DNA of 64,000 nt from an uncultured Dehalococcoidia bacterium. Lineage in GTDB: Bacteria > Chloroflexota > Dehalococcoidia > Lucifugimonadales > UBA3495. The DNA lies in contig CATOSP010000003.1 in the NCBI GenBank assembly GCA_951812625.1, positions 743,335 to 807,334 of the forward strand, written 5' to 3'. This document shows positions 19,546-27,284 of the stretch, piece by piece. The notes beneath the pieces were generated by a model. It was not told the origin of the DNA and made no database searches. It saw only the letters and a program-made list of their open reading frames with translations. The position numbers and the translations under genes were made by a program. Within the stretch, counting starts at the first letter, position 1. Every line of letters starts with the position of its first letter.

Positions 19546-22074
19546 ATGAAAACCAAAATCGGAATACCCGTAGGGCTTGCAGCGGTGATGTTCATCGGTG
19601 TCTTCACCATGATGCTCGCCCTTGGCGTCATCTCCCCCTCGGGAGTCCAGGGCGCTGACCAACCGGTCAATACTGACAACGGTCAAGACGTGGACTTCCA
19701 GGTCACCAACCCTTCAGTGACCAATACCAGCATGGGCCCCGGCGCCGCATCAGGCTACCGGTTCCAATTTACCGCGCCGATGGACCTTACTGCAGGGCAG
19801 GACACAATCGCGGTCCATTTCGACAAGGATTTCAGGGATCTGCCTGAGGTGTTGTCGAGGAACAATGTCACAGTCTCCGCAAGGTCCACTTCCGGCAGCG
19901 CCACCACCGACAGCAGCGGACCTAGCAACACTGGGGCTTACAATCCCTCTAGTGACGCTACGCGCGAGGTTCTGACAACTGCCAAGCACGGGCTTAGCAA
20001 CTCGGCCTCCCTGAACAATGTCGAGTACACTTTCTACGTGCCCGACATGAATGGCGACAACGAAGACGCTCCCGGCATCGCATCGGGTTCGATGGTAACC
20101 GTCCTGGTATCTCCAGGTGCTGGGATCCGGAACCCTACCGAGGCCGGGAACAAGGGTCCCATCGGGGTCTTCGTCAACGACACCATGATGGACACCTCGC
20201 TGAGGATCACGGTCAACCTCAGCATCCAGCTTAGCGACTACGACACCAACCGGAACAAGTCCATCACAGTCGTCGGCAGGGGCTTCCAGAACGCTACCAC
20301 TGCTCGCGTCTATCTGAGTAACAGCGGGGGCGCCAGGCAGGAACTGCTCCCTGTGACCGTAGATAGCGACGATACCTTCACGGCCACCTTCGAGGTAACT
20401 GTCCCTCCGTTCGTCCGCGGGACCGGCAATATGATCTTTGCCGAAGACGGGAACACGCCACCATTCGTGACGGATCCGCTTGGGTTCGAGGTCGAGGGTC
20501 TGGCTACTGTTAACCCCACCTCGGCAGCGGTAGGTGATGAAGTCGACATCACCCTCACCGACTGGCCAGACGATGTTGCTATAGAATGGTCTATGGGGTC
20601 GGGACATGCCACTGAAGCCGAAGCTACCGCCATGGGCGGTGACTGCTATGGAGGGCCCGCGGCTCAGTCCAGCGGCATGTGGTACTGCCTCTCCAACGCG
20701 GTCACCATCGCTGGCGTTCCGCAGTTGGTCTTGGGAAACCCCAGTATCAGCAACGGAAGTGCTAACTTCCGCGTCCTGATCGGCCCGTCTTCCCCGTCCG
20801 GCACCAGTGAGCTCAAGGTCACAGCTGGCTCGGAGAATGACACCATCAAAATCACCATCGCCGGTGCTGATCTGAATGCCTCGCCCACCACGGTCGTGCC
20901 GAACCAGGCTATCACCGTCACCGGTCGCGGATTTGGCGGCCAGGCGACGGTCAACATGGCAAACGACGGCAGTGAAATTTCACTCGGCGGTTCCCGGGCA
21001 TTCCTGGACCGCAGTGGCCCCAGCGGGTTCAGGAACTTCAACAACCATGAGGCTGTTGTGGTCGATAGCGGCGGAAACTGGTCCGCCACAATAATCGTCC
21101 CGATCACCGGGGCGACCACCACTCCCGGCACCCACACGCTGGATATTACGGACTCCAGCAGCCGGTCCGGTGGAGTGGATCTCACGATTCCCCAGCGTAC
21201 CCTCACCATCGAACCTGCCGAGGCCAGGCCGGGAGAGACGGTGACAATGGAGGGAACGGGATTCCCGGCCACCAACAGCAGGAACAAGGGACAAACCACC
21301 CCGGTAATCATGATCCTCTATGATGGTGACCACATTGGCACCACCACGCCGGACGCAGAGGGCAACATCCTGATCAGCTTCAGGATTCCTTTGGACGCGA
21401 ACATCCCATCGACGAACCGGGTAGAAGCCAATTACACCATCCCCAACACCAACAGCGTTGTGAGGGCTTCGACCACTCACGACGTACCCGGTGCGCGGAT
21501 ACAGTTGTCCGCTGATGAAGGTGAGCCTGGCGACACCCTGACCGTCAGCGGTGACGGGTTCAAGAGCTTCGCCTCGGTGGACTGGGTACGGATTGGCGGT
21601 CTTGACGTGACCCCGGCCCCCAGGCCGGCCACCGACAGGAACGGCGAATTCTCCACCACCATCCTGGTGCCTGATCTGTCTCCTGGCACGAACGCTGTTG
21701 AGATCTCGGTCGGAAGAGGCACCCAGAGCGGCACCACTGCCAGCGCGAACTTCAAGATCCTTGATGTGACCGACAGCAGGGTGATGATGACGATGATGGC
21801 TGAGCCGGCCGCTCCTGCGGACGCCTTCGCCGCGCTCATCGCCGAGGACAACCTCATCCGGGTCTATCACTTCGACAAGCTGACCCAGAACGACCCGGAC
21901 ACTGGGGGCTGGAGCCTCTACGACACCCGTGAGGCGTTCATGTCCCTGAACAGCATCGCTATGGTCGAGCCTGGCGAGTTCTACTGGCTCCAGGTGAACA
22001 ATGACCAGTCCGGTGTGGAGCTTGGTTCCGAGACCGTCGACCTCGTCGCCGGTTGGAACCAGATCCGCTGGTAG
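19546..22074 (+). CDS. Large secreted surface protein, beta-domain rich (S-layer-like)
   Basis: 842 residues. An N-terminal signal peptide (KTKIG start, hydrophobic core to about residue 35, AxA-like end GVQGAD) leads into a Thr/Ser/Gly-rich mature chain. Repeated IPT/TIG-like units read VNPTSAAVGDEVDITL, ASPTTVVPNQAITVTGRGF, IEPAEARPGETVTMEGTGF and LSADEGEPGDTLTVSGDGF. The C-terminal about 80 residues contain WLQVN and end LVAGWNQIRW, a small terminal domain of the kind found in Chloroflexota cell-surface proteins. There are only two Cys, no sorting motif and no SLH domain, so attachment is unclear. Confidence 0.8.
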   Translation: MKTKIGIPVGLAAVMFIGVFTMMLALGVISPSGVQGADQPVNTDNGQDVDFQVTNPSVTNTSMGPGAASGYRFQFTAPMDLTAGQDTIAVHFDKDFRDLPEVLSRNNVTVSARSTSGSATTDSSGPSNTGAYNPSSDATREVLTTAKHGLSNSASLNNVEYTFYVPDMNGDNEDAPGIASGSMVTVLVSPGAGIRNPTEAGNKGPIGVFVNDTMMDTSLRITVNLSIQLSDYDTNRNKSITVVGRGFQNATTARVYLSNSGGARQELLPVTVDSDDTFTATFEVTVPPFVRGTGNMIFAEDGNTPPFVTDPLGFEVEGLATVNPTSAAVGDEVDITLTDWPDDVAIEWSMGSGHATEAEATAMGGDCYGGPAAQSSGMWYCLSNAVTIAGVPQLVLGNPSISNGSANFRVLIGPSSPSGTSELKVTAGSENDTIKITIAGADLNASPTTVVPNQAITVTGRGFGGQATVNMANDGSEISLGGSRAFLDRSGPSGFRNFNNHEAVVVDSGGNWSATIIVPITGATTTPGTHTLDITDSSSRSGGVDLTIPQRTLTIEPAEARPGETVTMEGTGFPATNSRNKGQTTPVIMILYDGDHIGTTTPDAEGNILISFRIPLDANIPSTNRVEANYTIPNTNSVVRASTTHDVPGARIQLSADEGEPGDTLTVSGDGFKSFASVDWVRIGGLDVTPAPRPATDRNGEFSTTILVPDLSPGTNAVEISVGRGTQSGTTASANFKILDVTDSRVMMTMMAEPAAPADAFAALIAEDNLIRVYHFDKLTQNDPDTGGWSLYDTREAFMSLNSIAMVEPGEFYWLQVNNDQSGVELGSETVDLVAGWNQIRW

Positions 22075-22120
22075 GCACAGGGGCAACACACAGACAAGAC
22101 ACAGGAATGAAGTCGGCGGA

Positions 22121-22145
22121 GCGGCCCCGGTTATATCGGGGCCGC
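22121..22145 (+). other. Hairpin between the two surface-protein genes
   Basis: A perfect 9-bp stem GCGGCCCCG/CGGGGCCGC with a 7-nt loop sits between the stop at 22074 and the next ATG at 22176. No U-run follows. It could be a partial terminator or an RNA-processing stop that allows different expression of the two genes. Confidence 0.5.
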
Positions 22146-22175
22146 CTCGCCAGTGCGAGGGATGAGGAGTAATAG

Positions 22176-23216
22176 ATGAAAAAGACCAGAATCCTTGTAT
22201 TACTCTCGGTCGTGGCGCTGCTCCTGGCCTTGCCGGCAATGGCGTCGGCCCAGGTGAAGTTCCCGGCGACAATCGCCGGTGTTGCCATGATCGATGACGA
22301 GAAGGCCGAAGACGGCACCATGGTCACCGCTATGGTTGGTGATGCCAAGATCGGCTCTGTAGAAGTTATGGACGGCATGTTTGCCTTCTTGGTCGCCCCC
22401 AGTGTGGCGGACGAGAACAAAGGCATGATCTCCTTCATGGTCGGAGAGATGGATGCAATGTCTGACCAGGAAGTCATGCTGGAGGCCGGCATCGAAGTCA
22501 TGGGCGTCATGCTGGACGCCATGACCATCCCGCCGGGAGACACCGTCTACGCTTCCCTGTACCAGGTGTGGCCCTCGGGCCAGACCGGTATGGCCAAGCT
22601 GACTGAGCTCGCAGATGAGACCCGGGTCGAGCTGTATGTCAACCCCGGCGCGATGATGGGCACCATGGCCGGGGTCTACTCTGGCTCCTGCGACGAGATG
22701 GGCGACATGGCCGCAGGCCTGAGCGCCGTCGAGGACGGAATGTCCGAGAGCATGGTTGCGATGGCTCTCGACTCGCTGCGTGATGGCAACCACGTGATCG
22801 CGGTGAAGTCTGCGGACGGCATGGCGACCGTATGCGGCGCAGTGCCGGACATGGACGGAATGGCCGCCATGCCTGAACTCCCGATGGGCTCTCCGGGCGA
22901 ACCGGGAGAGAAGGGCACTGATGGCGACCGCGGCGAGCGTGGTCCCCAGGGCATCCCCGGCGCCAAGGGTGACGCGGGCGACGCAGGCGCGGGCGGCGCA
23001 GCAGGCGCTCCCGGCGCCAAGGGCGACAAGGGAGACGCGGGTGCTGACGGCGCTCCCGGCGCCAAGGGTGACCAGGGAGACGCGGGCGCAACCGGTCCCG
23101 CTGGCGCCATGGGTCCCCAGGGCGGCAGCGGCCCCCTGCCGATAATCGCCCTGATCGTTGGCATCGTTGGTATCATAGCCGGTGGTGCAGCGATAGTGAT
23201 GGGCCGCAGCAGCTAG
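22176..23216 (+). CDS. Secreted collagen-like protein with C-terminal membrane anchor
   Basis: 346 residues. Signal peptide (KKTRILVLLSVVALLLALPAMASA, cleavage after ASA). A Met- and acidic-rich globular domain of about 210 residues follows, then about 25 Gly-X-Y triplets (GSPGEPGEKGTDGDRGERG and on) with many GAKGD units typical of bacterial collagen-like stalks. A final hydrophobic helix (PLPIIALIVGIVGIIAGGAAIVMG) ends in a short RSS tail. The order suggests a globular head outside, a triple-helix stalk and a membrane anchor. It follows the large surface protein and ends in a strong terminator. Confidence 0.88.
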   Translation: MKKTRILVLLSVVALLLALPAMASAQVKFPATIAGVAMIDDEKAEDGTMVTAMVGDAKIGSVEVMDGMFAFLVAPSVADENKGMISFMVGEMDAMSDQEVMLEAGIEVMGVMLDAMTIPPGDTVYASLYQVWPSGQTGMAKLTELADETRVELYVNPGAMMGTMAGVYSGSCDEMGDMAAGLSAVEDGMSESMVAMALDSLRDGNHVIAVKSADGMATVCGAVPDMDGMAAMPELPMGSPGEPGEKGTDGDRGERGPQGIPGAKGDAGDAGAGGAAGAPGAKGDKGDAGADGAPGAKGDQGDAGATGPAGAMGPQGGSGPLPIIALIVGIVGIIAGGAAIVMGRSS

Positions 23217-23243
23217 GTCCCATCCCAACCGATGGCAACTCGG

Positions 23244-23273
23244 AAGGGCGCCTCTAAATGGGGCGCCCTTTTT
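23244..23273 (+). terminator. Rho-independent terminator after the collagen-like gene
   Basis: AAGGGCGCC (23244-23252) and GGCGCCCTT (23262-23270) form a 9-bp stem with a 9-nt loop. Together with the stem end this gives a run of five Ts. Confidence 0.85.
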
Positions 23274-23410
23274 CGTGTCCGCGGCTCCGGATGGTGGGCC
23301 TCATATCGGTTTGGAGTGTCTGCGCCTCCCGGTTGCGATGATATGGTGTTGGGCATTGCAAGGACTCCTGGTGACACCGGAAACTCGCTCTAATGCGTCT
23401 ACGCAAATCA

Positions 23411-23439
23411 TTGACACTTTCTCAAATCTTAATTAGCAT
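23411..23439 (+). promoter_or_regulatory. Candidate promoter for the LPATG protein gene
   Basis: TTGACA (23411-23416), 17 nt, then TAGCAT (23434-23439): the same two hexamers and spacing as proposed for sufB. A second TTGACA lies at 23441-23446. Confidence 0.4.
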
Positions 23440-23496
23440 CTTGACATAAGTTGAAGATAATCGTTGAAGTCCCTTCGGAGTGTAGGAGGTGCGGCA

Positions 23497-24075
23497 GTGC
23501 GGAGAAAACTCGCGAGAATCGCGGTCATGCTGGCAGTCCTCGTGGTGGCAGCAGCTACCCTGGGAGCCATGCCAAGCCAGGCACCCCCGGAACAGGAAAG
23601 CTCATCCCAGCCCTACGGCTCCGACGTTTTCGGCGGTTCGGTGGCTGTCCAGGAAGTGACTCCTCCCGGCGGGATGACACTGTTCGCTTGCATTGATGAT
23701 TGCGGTGTGTACAAGAGCGAGAGCGTACTGACCAACCATGATGGAACGTTCGATGGACTGACTGTTCGCCCACTTGGCCCATCACTGGCAGGGCATACGA
23801 TAAGGTTCTTCCTCGCCAACGAGCACGGGCATATCGAGGCGGACGAGCAGGTCGAATTTCAGGGTACCGCCGAACGCTTCAAGCTCAACCTCTGGTTCGC
23901 AGGCCCGGTCCCCTTCCAGCCCTCTTTGACGACACCTACCGCGACTCCTGCCCTGCCTGCAACAGGCGACAAGGTGGTATCCGCCGTGCCTCGGTGGGTG
24001 CTCATCATGGGTGTGCTGACGTTCCTCAGTGGTGTGGCGCTGGTGCTGCGGGCGCGTCGCCGAGAGGCCACCTAG
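23497..24075 (+). CDS. Secreted protein with LPATG cell-wall sorting signal
   Basis: 192 residues from a GTG at 23497, chosen because AGGAGG at 23484-23489 lies 7 nt ahead; a TTG at 23464 is in frame but has no site. N-terminus RRKLARIAVMLAVLVVAAATLGA is a signal peptide. The mature part is a small beta-rich domain with one CxxxC pair (ACIDDCG). A Thr/Pro linker leads to LPATG, a hydrophobic helix and a basic tail (RARRREAT), the full layout of a class A/D sortase substrate. No sortase gene is in this window. Confidence 0.82.
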   Translation: MRRKLARIAVMLAVLVVAAATLGAMPSQAPPEQESSSQPYGSDVFGGSVAVQEVTPPGGMTLFACIDDCGVYKSESVLTNHDGTFDGLTVRPLGPSLAGHTIRFFLANEHGHIEADEQVEFQGTAERFKLNLWFAGPVPFQPSLTTPTATPALPATGDKVVSAVPRWVLIMGVLTFLSGVALVLRARRREAT

Positions 24076-24121
24076 TCTGGTTTACAAGTCTGTCGCAGAG
24101 GAGTTGGCCCAGCGAGTTTGA

Positions 24122-24144
24122 AGCCCCCTGTAACTCAGGGGGCT
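24122..24144. terminator. Hairpin between convergent genes
   Basis: A perfect 9-bp stem (AGCCCCCTG/CAGGGGGCT) with a TAACT loop, placed between the LPATG gene and the convergent metallohydrolase gene. It is followed on the plus strand by ATTCATTT. It can serve both directions, weakly. Confidence 0.6.
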
Positions 24145-24167
24145 ATTCATTTGGTGGAGGAGATCCG

Positions 24168-24875
24168 TCAGGTCCGGCGGGCCTGCGGAGAGAGCACCAC
24201 AACACGCATATCGTCGGGTAGGTTGGCGGGGGTGACGACCAACCTCGTTTGAGGGTCTACGCTGTCCAGGCCCATGCGTCTGACAAAGGACTCCATTGGG
24301 CCGGTCTGCGTGGCGGTGTCCCCGGACTCAGGCCTGCCCTCGCCATCTCCCGCCGCGTCCGGGCTGTCGGCTGACCCGCCAGTTGGGTGGCTCAACCCCA
24401 TGGGTATGACTATCTTCGGCGAGAGGTCCTGCATGGTCTGGCGAATCTGGTCGACTCCCATACTCCCTTCCAGGCCGACGGGAACGATGAGCACGTCCAT
24501 GGGGGAGAGTTCGTCGGTCTGGGCAGGGACAAGCGGGACTTTGACGTTGCCTAGATGGCAGATAGTTACACCGCCAATCTCAATGGCGAAGGCTATGCTG
24601 CGCCGCTCCTGGGGTGTGTCCGGAGGCAATGGAGTCATGATACCGCGAACGGCAATGCCCTGATATTCGTACTCACCTGGGGAGTTGAACACTCTGGGGT
24701 TGCCGTTGACGCTCTGCCAGGCGCTATGGTTGGGATCGTGGCTGCTGACTGTGACGACGGTTGCTGGAAGGGCATCACGGCGAGCAGTCATCGTACCGGG
24801 GAAGGGGTCGGTGACCACCACCATATCGTCTGATCGGAGGCGAAAACAGGCATTGCCCAACCATATGATGTCCAT
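24168..24875 (-). CDS. Metallo-beta-lactamase-fold hydrolase
   Basis: 235 residues starting MDIIWLGNACFRL, the opening of the UPF0173/lactonase-like MBL branch. A TVSSHDPNHSA segment takes the place of the HxHxDH metal motif (two of the His present), and later DVLIVPVG and ...PKIVIPMGLSH provide the other ligands. The frame is open to 24983, but GGAGGAG 3 nt before the ATG at 24875 fixes the start. Residues about 180-205 are a low-complexity insertion (DSPDAAGDGEGRPESG). The substrate is unknown. Confidence 0.8.
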   Translation of the reverse strand: MDIIWLGNACFRLRSDDMVVVTDPFPGTMTARRDALPATVVTVSSHDPNHSAWQSVNGNPRVFNSPGEYEYQGIAVRGIMTPLPPDTPQERRSIAFAIEIGGVTICHLGNVKVPLVPAQTDELSPMDVLIVPVGLEGSMGVDQIRQTMQDLSPKIVIPMGLSHPTGGSADSPDAAGDGEGRPESGDTATQTGPMESFVRRMGLDSVDPQTRLVVTPANLPDDMRVVVLSPQARRT

Positions 24876-25126
24876 CACTCCTCCCATCCCGGAAAACCGT
24901 GTAGTGTTACCCTTGCAGTGGGTGTGTGTTCCAGCACTATGCAGTCGAGATAGTAGTATAATAATGGACAGATACTGGGTCAACGAGTGGCCGTCCTGGA
25001 TAGACAGGATTGCGCGCTGGTCGAATTCTGGCCCGTACGATTGCTGGAGACGTTGCCTCTTATGGGTTCACGGTCCCTAATCTCGCCGCAAGTCTTTGGT
25101 TGCCCGTTGCCCCGGGAGTTCCATGA

Positions 25127-25867
25127 GTGATGGACGGCAAACCTGAGACAACGGTCACGCCAGGGATATTTCTGGCAGAGGATGAGCCGGAGGCGGTGCT
25201 GTACCTCCAGGATGCGCTGCGCTCCGGAACATGTTGGTATGAGGCTCTTCTGGAGGCGATGGCGCTGTGGACGTTGCCGGAAGAAATCTACCGAGGCCGG
25301 GACTACCGCTATCTGGTGCAAGGTGAGGCCTTCGATTGGCTTGTTCTGGCCGAGAGACTCTGCACGGGGCTGGAGTTAGTGGGCTTGGGTCACTTCATCC
25401 CCGCTGTGGACCGGGAAAGGTTGCTTTTTCACGGTCAACTGCCTCCGGAATTGGAACCAGAACGGTTCCGGGAAATTCTGGGAGGGAGCAAGTATCCGGC
25501 CTACCTGAATTTCTGGTACGGGGTTGTGGTAGAGGAAGCGTTGCAGTTGGCGGTGGAGGAGGATGTGCGCAAACGTCACCTCGCCAGGTGTTACGCTGAC
25601 AGCGAGGACCTGGTGGAAGAGGCGTTTACACACCTCTACGGCGATACGAGAGCCGCATTGATTCAGGAGTTCCGTGCCCGACATGAAATAGGCCGGGACC
25701 AAGAGTATTCCCTGTCGGACGTAAAACGTTTTACCTATTGGCTGTTCAAACGCAGGGTGGACATGTGGGATCCCGCCAGGGTGGCCAGTGACACTAGGAA
25801 GGGGATCCGGCGGCTGCAACAATTGGAGCAAGTCCGGGACCCCGGGTTGGAATACATCGAATTGTGA
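25127..25867 (+). CDS. Conserved-looking protein of unknown function
   Basis: 246 residues, mostly helical, acidic at both ends, without signal peptide, membrane segment or metal motif. Distinct runs include WYEALLEAMALWTLPEE, VQGEAFDWLVLAERL, YLNFWYGVVVEEAL and a C-terminal LFKRRVDMWDPARVASDTRKG. I do not recognise a family. It lies ahead of rpsA and valS, with its own gap of 133 nt before rpsA, so an operon link is unproven. GTG at 25127 or the ATG just after may start it. Confidence 0.75.
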   Translation: MMDGKPETTVTPGIFLAEDEPEAVLYLQDALRSGTCWYEALLEAMALWTLPEEIYRGRDYRYLVQGEAFDWLVLAERLCTGLELVGLGHFIPAVDRERLLFHGQLPPELEPERFREILGGSKYPAYLNFWYGVVVEEALQLAVEEDVRKRHLARCYADSEDLVEEAFTHLYGDTRAALIQEFRARHEIGRDQEYSLSDVKRFTYWLFKRRVDMWDPARVASDTRKGIRRLQQLEQVRDPGLEYIEL

Positions 25868-26000
25868 AGGCCCTCAATTAGAATTGTCTCAGCCTCAACC
25901 GCCTGACCGGCAGCCTGTGCGCGCGTAGGGCAGGTTCCCAACGACAGTCATTGCTATGATTTCTCTAACGTTGTTTGTGTGCTAAGGAGCGAGTACCGCT

Positions 26001-27095
26001 GTGCAGGATGTAGACGCCGAGACTCTTTCCCAGATGTCGGATATAACCGAGGAGGAGCTAGCACCGAGGGCTTACCGCCGCGGTGATGTAGTGGAGGGTG
26101 AAGTAGTTCGCCGCGACGACGAAGGCCTGGTGGTCAGCGTCGGCCAGAAAATGGAGGGCATGGTACCGGCCCAAGAGATGCGACTCCTAGACCCAGAAGA
26201 ACGCGAGGGAGTCGTTCCCGGTCAGGGCATAGCCGTTGCTATCCTGGGTGGCCGAGGGCCCGACGGAATGCTTCTCCTGTCGGTGGACCGGGCGTTGGAG
26301 GAGCAGCGTTGGCAGGATCTTCAGCAATGTCTCGATGACGGGGAGATCGTGACCGGCCGTGTCACTGGGTATAACCGGGGCGGACTGGTGGTTGACTGGC
26401 GCGGCATTCGAGGTTTCGCGCCATTCTCCCAACTGGCACCGACCCCAGGTGTCGACAGGGAGACTGCTGCAGAGGGCCGAGTGGGCGAAGATGCTCAGTT
26501 CAATATTCTGGAGATTGACCGGGACGCGAACCGCCTCATCTTCACGGAGCGTGCTATCTGGCAACGCCGCCGCGCCGAGGCTCAGGCAGAGATGCTCGCC
26601 AGCTTGGAGGAAGGACGGCGTCTCTCGGGTACAGTGTCGTCTATCCGAGATTTCGGTGCATTCGTAGACCTCGGCGTGATGGACGGCTTGATACCGATTT
26701 CGGAGCTTTCCTGGACTATGGTCGAGTCACCGTCGGACGTGGTAGCTGTGGGTGATGCCGTTGAGGTGGAAGTGCTCAGGGTTGACCAAGAGCGGCAACG
26801 GTTAACGTTAAGCTTGAAACGCACTCAACCGGAACCCTGGGACACGGTTCACGAGCGGTACCACGCTGGACAAATTGCTGACGGGGTGGTGACCAACATA
26901 GTCCCGTTCGGTGCATTCGTTAGGCTGGAAGAAGGGATAGAGGGCTTGGTCCACATATCGGAACTCTCGCCTAGGCGGGTCGAAAATCCCCGAGAATGCG
27001 TCTATCAGGGCCAACAGGTCAGGGTGCTGATCCTGAATATTAATCCGTCCGTCCGTCGGATGAGCCTCAGCTATAAGCAGGCGTTCGGTCTGTAA
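26001..27095 (+). CDS. rpsA: 30S ribosomal protein S1 (four S1 domains)
   Basis: 364 residues with four successive S1 RNA-binding domains: RRGDVVEGEVVRRDDEGLVVSV (from about 26), DDGEIVTGRVTGYNRGGLVV (about 112), RRLSGTVSSIRDFGAFVDLG (about 205) and GQIADGVVTNIVPFGAFVRL (about 292). The last two match the canonical mRNA-binding S1 repeats best. It unfolds and presents mRNA to the ribosome. GTG start with AAGGAG 11 nt ahead. A four-domain S1 is usual outside Proteobacteria. Confidence 0.9.
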   Translation: MQDVDAETLSQMSDITEEELAPRAYRRGDVVEGEVVRRDDEGLVVSVGQKMEGMVPAQEMRLLDPEEREGVVPGQGIAVAILGGRGPDGMLLLSVDRALEEQRWQDLQQCLDDGEIVTGRVTGYNRGGLVVDWRGIRGFAPFSQLAPTPGVDRETAAEGRVGEDAQFNILEIDRDANRLIFTERAIWQRRRAEAQAEMLASLEEGRRLSGTVSSIRDFGAFVDLGVMDGLIPISELSWTMVESPSDVVAVGDAVEVEVLRVDQERQRLTLSLKRTQPEPWDTVHERYHAGQIADGVVTNIVPFGAFVRLEEGIEGLVHISELSPRRVENPRECVYQGQQVRVLILNINPSVRRMSLSYKQAFGL

Positions 27096-27284
27096 GGGCC
27101 AGACTGTCGGAGCACTCGTTTCATCCGACCCTTGGAATCTCTGCCACGGCTTTGCTTGTTTCCAGTGTCCCGGGGTGGCTCATGGACTCCCGCTTTGGTG
27201 GGTGGTATATTTGCCGAAAGGCGAATTTCGTAGTATTCCCCGTGTCCCTCAGGTAAACCCTTCATAGTCTCGCAAGGAGCGCCC

